Below are positions 1 to 8,819 of a stretch of DNA of 45,945 nt, one piece after another. The notes beneath the pieces are model-generated. The model ran no database searches and was not told where the DNA came from. It saw only the letters and a program-made list of their open reading frames with translations. Source of the DNA: Planctomycetaceae bacterium (lineage in GTDB: Bacteria; Planctomycetota; PLA2); assembly GCA_011525755.1 (NCBI GenBank), contig WYBS01000044.1, positions 1 through 45,945 of the forward strand. The letters run 5' to 3'. The position numbers and the translations under genes are program-made. Within the stretch, counting starts at the first letter, position 1, and the number at the start of each line of letters is the position of its first letter.

Positions 1-1887
1 ACCAAGGTGGAGGGCGGGCTTGCCACGCTCGAGGACCGGACCGAGAAGCTCGCTCGCGACCTCGAGAAGCTCGCGGCGGAAGGCGTGCGCGCGGCGCCGG
101 GCATCGCCCACCCGCCCTCGACGGGAGGCACAGGGGGTCCGGGGGCGGCGGACCCGCGTACGCTCCCTTACTGGCCGACCGAGGACAACATCCTCGTCGA
201 CCTCTCGAGCGAGCCGGTGCCGCCCCCGGACGCGCCCCGCGGCGGCATCCTGCGGTACTACACGGGCGCGAGCCCGACGTCGCTCAACGTCCACGTCAAC
301 AACGACGCGGAGCTGCAGGAGCGCATCTGCGGCCCGGTCTACGAGTACCTCGCCGACCAGTCCCGGGCCGACCCGGATCAGTACGTCCCGAGCCTCTGCA
401 ACCGCGTCACGGTGAACGGGGACTTCACCGAGTTCACCTGCTACCTCCGGAAGGGCGTCTACTGGCACAAGCCGTACGTCACGCAGGAGGAGAAGCGGGG
501 CGGGCTCCAGTGGCTGGACGACCTGCCGCCGCAGGAGGTGACCGCCGAGGACGTGAAGTTCACGTTCGACACGGTCGGCAACCCCCTGAGCGAGTGCGGA
601 TCCGAGCTCTCCTACCTCGGCGATCTCGACGGCGTCGAGATCCTCGACCGCTACACGGTGAAGGTCAGGTGGAAGCGGTCGCTCTACTACAACAGGAGCA
701 CGACGCTCAACCTCCTGATGATCTTCCCCAAGTTCATCTACGGGAGGGCCGAGAACGGCAAGGAGCTGCCCGAGGAGCTCGTGGCGCCGACGTTCCCGCA
801 GCACTGGTTCAACCACAAGATGTGCGGCACCGGTCCCTTCATGTTCGCGGGCTTCGAGCCCAACCAGATCATCCGCCTGCGGCGCAACAAGGAGTGGTGG
901 AATCCCGTCAAGCCGGCGCTCGACGGCATCGACCTGCGGATCGTGAGCGAGCCGCCGGTGCAGCTCGCGATGTTCAAGGCGGGCGAGATCGACGTCTACT
1001 CGTCCTACCCGAACGACTACCGCGCCGAGATCCTCGAGGGCCGCGAGGGCAGCATCAAGGAGATGCAGGCAGAGGGCAAGGTCACGGTGACCCAGTGGGA
1101 GATGTTCACCTACTACTTCGTGGGATGGAACATGCGCCTCCCCCAGCTGCGCGAGCGGGCGGTGCGGCAGGCGCTCGCCCACCTCTACCCGAAGGAGCGC
1201 GTGATCCGGGACATCTACTACGGCCTCGCCGTCCCGCACGACAGCCCCGTGCACCACTGGGAGAACAGCTACGCCGCCGACCTGCCGAAGTTCCCGTACG
1301 ATCCGGCCGCCGCGGCGCGCCTGCTCGACGAGGCGGGCTGGAAGCTGAACGAGCGCGGGGTTCGCGAGAAGGTGGTCGACGGCCAGCGCCGCGAGCTGAA
1401 GATCCGCCTCCTCTATCCGTCGCAGAGCCCGGTCGCGCGCGACACGACGCTCCTCTACCAGAAGAGCGCGCAGGAAGCGGGAGTCCTCCTGGAGCCCTTC
1501 CCGCGCGAGTGGAGCGTCATGGAGAAGATGCTCGAGGACAAGGACTTCGACGCCGCCATGCTCGGCTGGGGGAACTCGTGGGACAGCGACCCCTCGCAGA
1601 TCTGGCATTCCGAGTCCGCGAGATCGGCAAAGGGGAGCAACTTCGTCTCCTACATCAACCCGGACCTCGACGCGGTCATCGAAGGGCTCAAGACGACGTT
1701 CGACCACGACAAGCGGCAGGAGCTGTGGCGCCGGTTCCAGCAGATCATCGTCGAGGACCAGCCCTACTGCTTCACCCACATCCGCACGCGGGTCTGGTTC
1801 ATCCACGACCGGCTCGGGAACCAGTACTTCGCGAAGCTCCGGCCCCAGGACTGGTTCTACCCCTGGTTCGTGAAGGGCGGGAAGTAG
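1..1887 (+). CDS. ABC transporter solute-binding protein, family 5 (oligopeptide/dipeptide type), 5' partial
   Basis: Extracytoplasmic receptor of a peptide- or nickel-type ABC importer (SBP_bac_5 family). The frame is open from base 1, so the GTG at 7 is probably internal and the signal peptide or membrane anchor lies upstream of the window. The visible part starts with a short charged coiled-coil-like stretch (LEDRTEKLARDLEKL), then a Gly/Pro linker built partly from a G-rich repeat. The family-5 fold follows, with the typical 'NVHVNNDAELQERICGPVYE' start and a late segment about residues and extents like 'FDAAMLGWGNSWDSDPSQIW'. It is followed after 6 bp by two permease genes, so it belongs to that operon. 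No ATPase gene is present in the window; it may lie upstream. The substrate cannot be told from sequence. Confidence 0.9.
   Translation, partial: TKVEGGLATLEDRTEKLARDLEKLAAEGVRAAPGIAHPPSTGGTGGPGAADPRTLPYWPTEDNILVDLSSEPVPPPDAPRGGILRYYTGASPTSLNVHVNNDAELQERICGPVYEYLADQSRADPDQYVPSLCNRVTVNGDFTEFTCYLRKGVYWHKPYVTQEEKRGGLQWLDDLPPQEVTAEDVKFTFDTVGNPLSECGSELSYLGDLDGVEILDRYTVKVRWKRSLYYNRSTTLNLLMIFPKFIYGRAENGKELPEELVAPTFPQHWFNHKMCGTGPFMFAGFEPNQIIRLRRNKEWWNPVKPALDGIDLRIVSEPPVQLAMFKAGEIDVYSSYPNDYRAEILEGREGSIKEMQAEGKVTVTQWEMFTYYFVGWNMRLPQLRERAVRQALAHLYPKERVIRDIYYGLAVPHDSPVHHWENSYAADLPKFPYDPAAAARLLDEAGWKLNERGVREKVVDGQRRELKIRLLYPSQSPVARDTTLLYQKSAQEAGVLLEPFPREWSVMEKMLEDKDFDAAMLGWGNSWDSDPSQIWHSESARSAKGSNFVSYINPDLDAVIEGLKTTFDHDKRQELWRRFQQIIVEDQPYCFTHIRTRVWFIHDRLGNQYFAKLRPQDWFYPWFVKGGK
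133..145. repeat. G-rich micro-repeat, 13-nt variant
   Basis: GGGGGTCCGGGGG inside the solute-binding protein gene, coding for a Gly-Gly-Pro-Gly linker. It is one base shorter than the 14-nt core seen at other loci. Confidence 0.65.
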
Positions 1888-1893
1888 CCGGCC

Positions 1894-3468
1894 GTGTGGA
1901 CCTACGTCGTCCGGCGCCTCCTGCTGATGGTGCCGACGCTATTCCTGATCTCGCTCATCAACTTCGGGATCGTCAACCTGGCGCCGGTGAAGCCGCCGTC
2001 GAACGTGCGCCCCGAGACGGGCGACTTCGACGCCTCCGCCTCCATGGAGGCGAAGGAAGCGGAGCACATCTTCCGCCGCACGTTCTTCCTCGACCGGCCG
2101 GTCTTCTTCAACACGCGCTACGACCTCGAGGACGGGGAGATCCTCTGGCTCCTCACGATGCCGCAGCGCGAGTGGGAGCTGCCCAAGGACCGGACAAGGG
2201 CATCCGCCGCGCTCGACGACTACGGCAGGATGATCATCCCTCACCTCATTCGGATCGCGACGCTCGCGAATGCGGAGGGCGACGCGCTTGCGGAGGGGTT
2301 CCGGCAGGAGTACGCGACGCGGTGGAACGAAGCGCGATCGCGCTGGCTGGACGCCGGCCAGACTCCCGGCCTGGCCGTTTGGCCCCCGCCGGAGGAGGCC
2401 CCGCCGTTCGACCCGGCGTTTCGCGCACGGCTCCTGACGCTGGCGCTGGGACGGCTCGCCAACAACGCCCCGAGGCGGCCGATCGTCGTCTACGGCAAGG
2501 AGCCCTCGGTTGAGGACCGCGCCTTCAACGCCGCGGTGCGAGAGGAGGCGGCGCGGCTGCGCACGATCTTCCGCGATCCACGCACGACGGACGCCGAGAA
2601 GCTGGAGCTCTGGGGGGCGTGGTACGACGCCAACCGCGCGGAGTGGGAGTACTCGACGCTCGACTGCGTGCGGATCTTCTTCACCGAGACGCGGTTCTGG
2701 AACTTCTGGAGGAAGCTCTTCCACCTCGACCTCGGAACGTCGTTCACGTACCGCAAGGAAGTATGGGATCTCATCCTCGATCGGATCGACGTCTCGCTCA
2801 CGCTCTCGCTCGGCTCGCTCCTGATCGCCTACCTGATCAGCATCCCGCTGGGCATCCTCTCGGCCGTCACGCATCGCTCGGCGAGCGACGTGGTCGTGAC
2901 GCTCGCGCTCTTCGCCGCGTACAGCTTCCCGACGATGTTCCTCGGCGTCCTCCTGGTCATCTACCTCGGGATCGACCTGAAGCTCTTCCCTGTGTCCGGC
3001 TTCACCGGGGTGGACTACCGCGACCTGGCCGTCGTCGGCAAGATCCGTGACGTCCTTCACCACGTCGCCCTCCCGATGGCGACGCTCACGATCGGATCGC
3101 TCGCGTTCTACTCGCGATTCATGAAGGCGGGCCTGATCGACGTGATCCGCGAGGACTACGTCCGTACCGCGCGCGCGAAGGGGCTCTCCGAGTTCGTCGT
3201 CGTGATGAAGCACGCGGTGCGCAACAGCCTGATCCCGATCATCACGCTGCTCGGCACGTCGCTCCCCGTCATCATCGGCGGATCGATCATCGTCGAGTAC
3301 ATCTTCGAGATCGAGGGGATGGGGAAGCTCGCGTACGAGGCGGTGCTGAAGAAGGACTACTCGGTGATTCTCGGGCTCAACATCCTGACCGCCGTGCTCA
3401 CGATGGTCGGCGTCTTCCTCGCGGACCTCGCCTACGCCGTGGTGGACCCGCGCATCTCCTACAAATGA
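1894..3468 (+). CDS. ABC transporter permease, DppB/OppB type, with large periplasmic insertion
   Basis: Inner-membrane permease pairing with the next gene. It starts at a GTG 6 bp after the binding-protein stop; the N-terminus (VVRRLLLMVPTLFLISLINF) is the usual first membrane helix. The C-terminal half has the membrane helices of BPD_transp_1 and the EAA loop that contacts the ATPase (EDYVRTARAKGLSEFVVVMK). At 524 residues it is much longer than the usual 310-340. The extra roughly 200-240 residues lie between helix 1 and the transport domain, are hydrophilic and rich in charged residues, and should face the periplasm. Its stop overlaps the next start (ATGA). Confidence 0.93.
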   Translation: MWTYVVRRLLLMVPTLFLISLINFGIVNLAPVKPPSNVRPETGDFDASASMEAKEAEHIFRRTFFLDRPVFFNTRYDLEDGEILWLLTMPQREWELPKDRTRASAALDDYGRMIIPHLIRIATLANAEGDALAEGFRQEYATRWNEARSRWLDAGQTPGLAVWPPPEEAPPFDPAFRARLLTLALGRLANNAPRRPIVVYGKEPSVEDRAFNAAVREEAARLRTIFRDPRTTDAEKLELWGAWYDANRAEWEYSTLDCVRIFFTETRFWNFWRKLFHLDLGTSFTYRKEVWDLILDRIDVSLTLSLGSLLIAYLISIPLGILSAVTHRSASDVVVTLALFAAYSFPTMFLGVLLVIYLGIDLKLFPVSGFTGVDYRDLAVVGKIRDVLHHVALPMATLTIGSLAFYSRFMKAGLIDVIREDYVRTARAKGLSEFVVVMKHAVRNSLIPIITLLGTSLPVIIGGSIIVEYIFEIEGMGKLAYEAVLKKDYSVILGLNILTAVLTMVGVFLADLAYAVVDPRISYK

Positions 3469-4670
3469 CCTACGGAGAGATCGTCCTCGGCCAGTTCCGG
3501 AAGCACCGGGAGGCGGTGTGGTGCGTGCGCATCCTCGGCGCGCTGCTGCTCCTCGCGACCTACGCGCCGCTGCTCGCCCTCGACGTCCCCTTCTGGACCG
3601 ATCTCCCGGGCGGGCCGGCGTTCCCCTGGTTCCGGGCGCTTCTCGACCCCACGGTCTTCCCGCTCGCCGTGGACGTCTTCTTCAACCTGCTCATGGGCAC
3701 GCTCCCGCTGCTCGTCGCGCTCTGGTTCGTCCTGCGCGGGAAGAGGCTCCGCGTCCTCCGCTGGTGGTTCGCCGCGCACGTCCTCCTCTTCCTCTGGGTC
3801 AACCACGGCCGCGAGGAGCTGCGGACCTCGATGCGCGACTACCCGGAACTCGTCGTCGAGGCGAAGGCGAGCGCCGTCTTCCCGCCGGTCCGGCACCACC
3901 CGAGCAGCCGCAGGTCGGAGTTCAGCCTCACGAGGCCTTTCTCCCAGGGGAACCTGCAGCCGGGGGCGCCCCCGCCCGAGGACAAGTCGCTCTGGCCCTA
4001 CTACGTGCTCGGCTCCGACAACCTCGGCAACGACGTCCTCACCCGGCTCCTCTACGGGACGCGGATCTCGCTCACGATCGGCATCCTCGCCGTCGGCATC
4101 GAGATCCTCATCGGCATCTCGCTCGGCGCGATCGCCGGCTACCTCGGCGGCTGGGTCGACGACCTGCTGATGTTCGTCGCCCAGGCGGTGCTCGTGATCC
4201 CGGTGCTCTTCCTGATCCTCTTCCTCATGTCCGTGATCGAGAAGGCCACGATCTACCACATCGTCTTCGTCATCGCGGCCGTGGGTTGGCCGGGGGTCAT
4301 GCGTCTCGTGCGGGGCGAGTTCCTGCGCCAGCGAGAGATCGACTACGTGACGGCCGCGCGGTCCCTCGGCCTCCCGGCGCGCCGCATCATGTTCCGCCAC
4401 ATCGTGCCGAACACGCTCGCGCCTGTCTTCGTGTGGGCGACGTTCGGCGTGGCGGGGGCGATCCTCCTCGAGTCCACGCTCGCGTTCCTCGGCCTCGGCG
4501 ACCCCGGCGCGCCGTCGTGGGGGCAGATCCTCCGCATCGGCTACGAGAACAAGGACACGGGACGCCACCTGGTCTGGGCGGGCGGTCTCGCGATCTTCGT
4601 CATCGTCCTCGTCATCAACGTGATCGGCGAGGCGCTGCGCGACGCGCTCGACCCGAAGCTCCGCCGCTAG
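3465..4670 (+). CDS. ABC transporter permease, DppC/OppC type
   Basis: Second permease of the peptide-type importer, 401 residues. It begins at an ATG overlapping the stop of the preceding permease by 4 bp, which indicates translational coupling. The N-terminal third has three hydrophobic segments instead of the usual one (near residues 25-40, 65-90 and 100-112), then a soluble stretch, then the BPD_transp_1 domain from about residue 190. The EAA loop reads 'EIDYVTAARSLGLPARRI', followed by 'HIVPNTLAPVFV', typical of DppC. The frame ends in TAG, which overlaps the stop of the convergent gene by 4 bp. The operon appears to end here without ATP-binding subunits. Confidence 0.92.
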   Translation: MTYGEIVLGQFRKHREAVWCVRILGALLLLATYAPLLALDVPFWTDLPGGPAFPWFRALLDPTVFPLAVDVFFNLLMGTLPLLVALWFVLRGKRLRVLRWWFAAHVLLFLWVNHGREELRTSMRDYPELVVEAKASAVFPPVRHHPSSRRSEFSLTRPFSQGNLQPGAPPPEDKSLWPYYVLGSDNLGNDVLTRLLYGTRISLTIGILAVGIEILIGISLGAIAGYLGGWVDDLLMFVAQAVLVIPVLFLILFLMSVIEKATIYHIVFVIAAVGWPGVMRLVRGEFLRQREIDYVTAARSLGLPARRIMFRHIVPNTLAPVFVWATFGVAGAILLESTLAFLGLGDPGAPSWGQILRIGYENKDTGRHLVWAGGLAIFVIVLVINVIGEALRDALDPKLRR

Positions 4671-5554
4671 GGCGCCGCCGGCGGCGCCGCGTGCGTGTGG
4701 ATGTAGAGCGCGCCCTCCGCGCGCTCCGCGAGAAGCACCGCGAGCGTTTTCCCCGTGTACGTCGCCTCGAGCGGCAGCCCCGGCGCGCCCGCGACCGCCG
4801 CGAGCGCCTCCGGCGTCGGCTCGCCGTACCGCCCTCGCGCCGCGACCACCCGCAGCCGCACGCCCCCGGGCCCCGGCAGCCGCGGCACCGTGGCGTCGAA
4901 CCGCCGCAGGAGCGCCACCGCGCGGAACGCGCGCCGCCAGAGCAGCGGCTTCCACCCCGCCACCCGGTCGGCCACCCGCACGGCCACGACCTCCGTCACC
5001 GCGTCGCGCAGCATGAGCCCCGCGAGGAGCCCGCTCACCGTCGTCCCCGTCCCGAGCGGCACGTAGATCCGCGGCGGCACGTGCTCGAGCTCGAGCGCCG
5101 CGACGAGATACCCGAGCGCGCCCCTCGGCGACATGCCGCCGGGCGGGACGAGCAGGACGCCCGGCCGCCAGAGCGAGAGCGCCGCGGAGAGCGCCCCCGG
5201 AGCCCCCCCGGTTTCCACCACGCGGCGGCAGAGACGGGGAAGGAGCGCGAGGAAGGGGGAAGGCCGCCCGCGGCGGACGATGATCGCGTCGCACGTTCCG
5301 CCGAGCGCGCCCGCGTGGAGCGCCGTCGCGTACGCGTGGTGCGCCGAGAGCGTCGAGACCGTGATCACGCGTCGCGGCCGCCCCGCGAGCAGGAACTCGA
5401 GGCTCCGCGGCTTGTTCCCGCCGCAGAGGTCGTCCCGCTTCACGAGGAGATCGAGCCCGAGCAGCCGCAGCGGCTCCACGGGCGTCCGCCGCACGCCGAG
5501 GTCGATGTGCGGGAACCCCAGAAGGCCGGGAAAGCGATCCAGCAGCGGCTGCAC
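4667..5554 (-). CDS. PLP-dependent enzyme, ACC deaminase / D-cysteine desulfhydrase family
   Basis: Cytoplasmic fold-type II PLP enzyme. The PLP lysine lies in 'KRDDLCGGNKPRSLEF' (Lys48), matching the GGNKxRxLE motif of the ACC deaminase/D-cysteine desulfhydrase family. A phosphate-binding loop 'GTGTTVSG' is at residues 168-175, and 'TYTGKTLAVL' near 260 matches the family's YTGK motif. At 295 residues it is slightly shorter than the usual 320-340. The start is a GTG. A G-rich repeat in the gene encodes 'GGAPGA' near residue 117, a probable loop insertion. Reaction specificity (ACC, D-cysteine or another amino acid) cannot be decided from sequence. It is convergent with the permease gene. Confidence 0.82.
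   Translation of the reverse strand: MQPLLDRFPGLLGFPHIDLGVRRTPVEPLRLLGLDLLVKRDDLCGGNKPRSLEFLLAGRPRRVITVSTLSAHHAYATALHAGALGGTCDAIIVRRGRPSPFLALLPRLCRRVVETGGAPGALSAALSLWRPGVLLVPPGGMSPRGALGYLVAALELEHVPPRIYVPLGTGTTVSGLLAGLMLRDAVTEVVAVRVADRVAGWKPLLWRRAFRAVALLRRFDATVPRLPGPGGVRLRVVAARGRYGEPTPEALAAVAGAPGLPLEATYTGKTLAVLLAERAEGALYIHTHAAPPAAP
5194..5209. repeat. G-rich micro-repeat, C-strand copy
   Basis: CCCCCGGAGCCCCCCC, the complement of the GGGGGCTCCGGGGG core. It lies inside the PLP-enzyme gene and encodes Gly-Ala-Pro-Gly in the protein. Confidence 0.7.
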
Positions 5555-5651
5555 CGGGAGACCAGTCTACGGCCGGCCTGCCGGGGACCCCGCCCCCGGC
5601 CCGCACGATTCGGGAATCTCCCCCGAGTCATCCGCGCGCGGGGCCGTGCCG

Positions 5652-6803
5652 ATGTCAGGTGAGGTGCCCCCCGTCGATCTCTCCGTCGTCGTCCCGACCT
5701 GCCGCGAGGTCCTGAACATCGAGGAGCTCGTCGAGCGGCTCTGCCGGGTCTTTTCCGCCCACGGGATCGAGGGCGAAGTCCTCGTCGTCGACGATGGCTC
5801 GGACGACGGCACGGAGGAGCTGTGCGCGCGGCTCGCGAGGTCCCGCCCCGTGCGGCTCCTCGTCCGCCGGACGGAGCGCGGCCTCGCCACCGCGGTCATC
5901 CACGGGATGCGCCACGCGACGGGGCGCGTCCTCCTGTGCATGGACGCGGACCTCTCGCACCCGCCCGAGAGCGTCCCGGATCTCTACCGGGCCGTCGACT
6001 CCGGCGCGTGCGACATCGCGATCGGCTCGCGCTACGTGGAGGGCGGCGAAGTCGACGAGGGATGGGGGCTCTTCCGGCGGCTCAACTCGAGGATCGCGAC
6101 ATCGCTCGCGCGCGGGCTCACGAAGGTCAAGGACCCGATGGGCGGCTTCTTCGCGATCCGGCGAGAGGTCCTCGAGAGCGCGCCGCCGCTCGCGCCGCCC
6201 GGCTACAAGATCCTCCTCGATCTCCTCGCGAAGTGCCCGAAGGCGCGGGCGATGGAGATCCCGATCCGGTTCAGGGACCGGAAGCTCGGCGAGAGCAAGC
6301 TCGACCTGAGGCAACGGATCCTCTACCTGCGCCACCTGCACTGCCTCTACCGGGCCCGCCGCCCGGTCCTCTCCGAGATCCTCCTTTACGGGCTCGTCGG
6401 CCTCTCCGGCCTCGCCGTCGACCTGCTCGCGTTCTCGCTCCTTTACCGCATCCTCCTCGTCAATCACCTCGCGAGCCGCGCCGGGAGCTTCGTCGTCGCG
6501 GCCACGTGGAACTGGGCCTTCAACCGGCGGATCACCTTCGATGGCGCGCGCGCGCGTGCGCGGCTGCCGCAGTGGGCCGGATTCCTGCTCGTCTCGGCGA
6601 CGGCGTTCCTCCTCAACTGGGGCACCTACTGGCTGCTCACGGCCAGCTCGGCCTTCTTCCTCGCGGCGAAGGAGCTCGCGATCGTGTGCGGCGTCGTCGC
6701 GGGGTTCGCGTTCAACTACCTCGGCGCGCGGCTGCTCGTCTTCGGACGGGGGGCCGCGGCCGCGGAAGGAAGGGGGCTCCGGGGGCAGGCCCCGCTCCGC
6801 TAA
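5652..6803 (+). CDS. Polyprenol-phosphate mannosyltransferase-like GT2 fused to a GtrA membrane domain
   Basis: The N-terminal GT2 domain (residues 8-230) resembles dolichol/polyprenol-phosphate mannosyltransferases: 'SVVVPTCREVLNIEEL', 'VVDDGSDDGT', and the metal-binding 'MDADLSHPP' (DAD at 98-100). The C-terminal part from about residue 245 has four hydrophobic segments of the GtrA family, with 'WNWAFNRRITFDG', which is typical of GtrA. Such fusions transfer sugar from a nucleotide donor to a polyprenyl phosphate and may help flip it. The ATG at 5652 was chosen because the GT2 motif begins right after it; the longer open frame overlaps the divergent PLP-enzyme gene. The C-terminus ends in a Gly/Arg tail produced by a G-rich repeat. 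Confidence 0.88.
   Translation: MSGEVPPVDLSVVVPTCREVLNIEELVERLCRVFSAHGIEGEVLVVDDGSDDGTEELCARLARSRPVRLLVRRTERGLATAVIHGMRHATGRVLLCMDADLSHPPESVPDLYRAVDSGACDIAIGSRYVEGGEVDEGWGLFRRLNSRIATSLARGLTKVKDPMGGFFAIRREVLESAPPLAPPGYKILLDLLAKCPKARAMEIPIRFRDRKLGESKLDLRQRILYLRHLHCLYRARRPVLSEILLYGLVGLSGLAVDLLAFSLLYRILLVNHLASRAGSFVVAATWNWAFNRRITFDGARARARLPQWAGFLLVSATAFLLNWGTYWLLTASSAFFLAAKELAIVCGVVAGFAFNYLGARLLVFGRGAAAAEGRGLRGQAPLR
6772..6785. repeat. G-rich micro-repeat, core copy
   Basis: GGGGGCTCCGGGGG at the 3' end of the GtrA fusion gene. It supplies part of the non-conserved tail 'GRGLRGQAP'. Confidence 0.75.
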
Positions 6804-6806
6804 CCT
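6801..6806 (+). promoter_or_regulatory. Possible -10 box for a leaderless lipase transcript
   Basis: TAACCT starts 12 nt before the GTG of the lipase gene, the same spacing as the other TANNNT-start pairs in this window. No clear -35. It overlaps the stop codon of the upstream gene, so it may be chance. Confidence 0.3.
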
Positions 6807-6812
6807 GTTGAG

Positions 6813-7688
6813 GTGAGAAAGCCGCTGCCCTCGGACCTCTCGTTCCGGGCCCTCTTCGGGCCGCGGCGCGACTACGACTACTTCGCCGGGGCGGCGGGCC
6901 ACGCCTTCCCGGCGACCGCGGAGGCCTTCTCGCCGCTCGTCGCCACCTGGCTCGCGGACGCCGCGCTGCTCGCCTACGTGCCCGAGCGGGAGTTCGTCCG
7001 CGACACGCTCGCGCGGGCGGGCTTCGAGGACGTCCGCTTCTTCCTGAGGCGCCGCACGTTCGCCATCTCGGCCTCCGCGCGGGACACCGCGGTCGTCGCG
7101 TTCCGCGGGACGAACAGCGTCGAGCGCTTCCCCCAGAACCTGAAGCTCCTCCTCGAGCCCGAGGGGGAAGGCAAGGTCCACGGCGGCTACCGCGAGGCCG
7201 TCGACCTCGTCTGGCCGCGCCTGTCGGCGCACCTCGGCGACCGGCCGGCGTGGTTCACGGGGCACAGCCTCGGCGGCGGGCTCGCGATCGTCGCGGCGGC
7301 GCGGCACGCCGCCACGAGGGGCGTCGTCACGTTCGGCGCGCCGCGCGTCGGCGACCGCGACTACCGCGACGCGTTCCCCGTGCCGGCCTTCCGCTTCGTC
7401 AACAGCAGCGACCTCGTGCCCGATCTCCCGCCCGGCATCGGCTACCACCACGTGGGAAGGCTCCTCTACTTCGACCGCACCGGCCGGATGCACGACGAGC
7501 CGGGGCGCTGGGACCGGACGAAGGACGTGATCGGGGCCCACGTCGAGCGCGCGCGGGAGACCGTCGCGCGCTGGCGGAAGGGCGACTGGTCCGCGCTCGC
7601 CTACGAAGGGCTCATCGACCACGCGCCCCTCCTCTACGCGATCCTCTCGTGGAACCGCTTCGTCTCGACGCTCGGGGCGACCGCATGA
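6813..7688 (+). CDS. Class 3 lipase family protein
   Basis: Alpha/beta hydrolase of the Lipase_3 family (fungal triacylglycerol lipase fold), 291 residues. The nucleophile elbow is 'FTGHSLGGG' with Ser152. The family's 'VTFGAPRVGD' follows at about 172-181. The acid residue is in 'VNSSDLVPDLPP', and the histidine in 'YHHVG' near 212. 'VAFRGTNS' at 96-102 is the conserved oxyanion-side strand. No signal peptide is evident, so it may act in the cytoplasm or be exported another way. It starts at GTG 9 bp after the glycosyltransferase stop, and its own stop overlaps the next gene by 4 bp (ATGA). The link between a lipase and a GT4 is unclear, though lipid or envelope metabolism is plausible. Confidence 0.87.
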   Translation: MRKPLPSDLSFRALFGPRRDYDYFAGAAGHAFPATAEAFSPLVATWLADAALLAYVPEREFVRDTLARAGFEDVRFFLRRRTFAISASARDTAVVAFRGTNSVERFPQNLKLLLEPEGEGKVHGGYREAVDLVWPRLSAHLGDRPAWFTGHSLGGGLAIVAAARHAATRGVVTFGAPRVGDRDYRDAFPVPAFRFVNSSDLVPDLPPGIGYHHVGRLLYFDRTGRMHDEPGRWDRTKDVIGAHVERARETVARWRKGDWSALAYEGLIDHAPLLYAILSWNRFVSTLGATA

Positions 7689-8815
7689 GCGCGCGCTCCT
7701 CCCCGGGGCCCCTCCACGTCCTCTATCTCGTGCCGTCGCTCGCGGCCGGAGGCGCCGAGCGCGTCGTGATCGAGCACCTGCGCCGGCTGCCCCGCGACCG
7801 CTTCGCGCCGGAGCTCCTCGTGTTCCGCGCGGGCGGGCCGCTCCGCGGCGAGGTGCCCCCGGACGTGCCCGTGCACGAGGTCTCCCGAAGGGGCCTCCTC
7901 GCGCGCCGCCGCGGGCTGCGCGCGATCGTGAAGGCCCGGGGGATCGACGTCGTCTCGAGCCACCTCGCGCATGGAAACGTCGTGAACCTCGCCGAGAGCG
8001 TCGGGAGCCCGCGGCGGGTCGCGCGGGTCACGACCGTCCACGCGGACCGGCGCGGCATCGACCGCCCCCCCCTCGCGTCGCGGTACTTCATGCTCCTGCA
8101 GCGCGCGCTCGCGCGGAGGGCGGACCGCGTCGTCTTCCTCTGCCCCGAGACCGCGGACGCGATGGCCGCGGCCTACGGCGCGCGCGGCGGGAAGGTCGCC
8201 GTGATCCCGAACGGCGTCGATCCGGTCGAGCTCGAGGCGCGGGCGGCGATCGAGCCGCCGCCGCCGTGGCCCTCGCCGGGCCTGCGCGTGCTCGCGGCGG
8301 GCCGGCTCGCGCGGCAGAAGGGCTTCGACCTGCTGCTGCGCGCGTTCGCGATCGCGCGCGGGAAGGGGCTCGACGCGTCGCTCCTCGTGCTCGGCGAGGG
8401 GGAGGAGCGCGCCGCCCTCGAGCGGCTGCGCGACGAGCTCGGCCTCGGCGGCGTCGCCGCGTTCCCGGGCCATCGGGCGAACCCGTACCCCGCGATGCGG
8501 CACGCGGACCTCGTCGTCCTGTCGTCGCGCTACGAGGGCTTCTCCCTCGTCCTCCTCGAGGCCCTCGCACTCGGAAGGCCCACGGTGGCCGCCGCGTGCC
8601 CCGCCGGCCCCCGCGACCTGCTCGAAGGCGGCGCGGGCGTGCTCGTGCCGCCCGGCGACCCCCATGCCTTCGCCGCGGCGCTCCTCGAGACGGGTCGCGA
8701 CCCCGTGCGGCGCGCGGAGCTCTCGCGGCGGGCGACGGGACGCGCGGCGGACTACGGCTGGCCCGCGGTCGTCGGGCGCGTGGCGGAGCTCCTCGAGGCG
8801 GTCGCGCCGCCGTGA
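7685..8815 (+). CDS. GT4 family glycosyltransferase
   Basis: Retaining GT-B glycosyltransferase of 376 residues. The N-terminal domain starts 'VLYLVPSLAAGGAERVV' (the GGAE motif), and the donor-binding half has 'VIPNGVD', 'VLAAGRLARQKGFDLLLRAF' and the E-x7-E region 'YEGFSLVLLEALALGRP'. The ATG at 7685 overlaps the lipase stop; a longer open frame running through the lipase gene is a shadow. It is a cytosolic or membrane-peripheral enzyme, likely adding a sugar to a lipid-linked envelope glycan. Acceptor and donor cannot be predicted. Confidence 0.92.
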   Translation: MSARSSPGPLHVLYLVPSLAAGGAERVVIEHLRRLPRDRFAPELLVFRAGGPLRGEVPPDVPVHEVSRRGLLARRRGLRAIVKARGIDVVSSHLAHGNVVNLAESVGSPRRVARVTTVHADRRGIDRPPLASRYFMLLQRALARRADRVVFLCPETADAMAAAYGARGGKVAVIPNGVDPVELEARAAIEPPPPWPSPGLRVLAAGRLARQKGFDLLLRAFAIARGKGLDASLLVLGEGEERAALERLRDELGLGGVAAFPGHRANPYPAMRHADLVVLSSRYEGFSLVLLEALALGRPTVAAACPAGPRDLLEGGAGVLVPPGDPHAFAAALLETGRDPVRRAELSRRATGRAADYGWPAVVGRVAELLEAVAPP

Positions 8816-8819
8816 CGGA

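Noticed and set aside
3459-5606. A 715-codon open frame on the minus strand opposite the permease gene
   Set aside because: It is a high-GC shadow: Arg/Ala/Glu-rich, with no motif, and covering a clear permease gene and the PLP enzyme in another frame.
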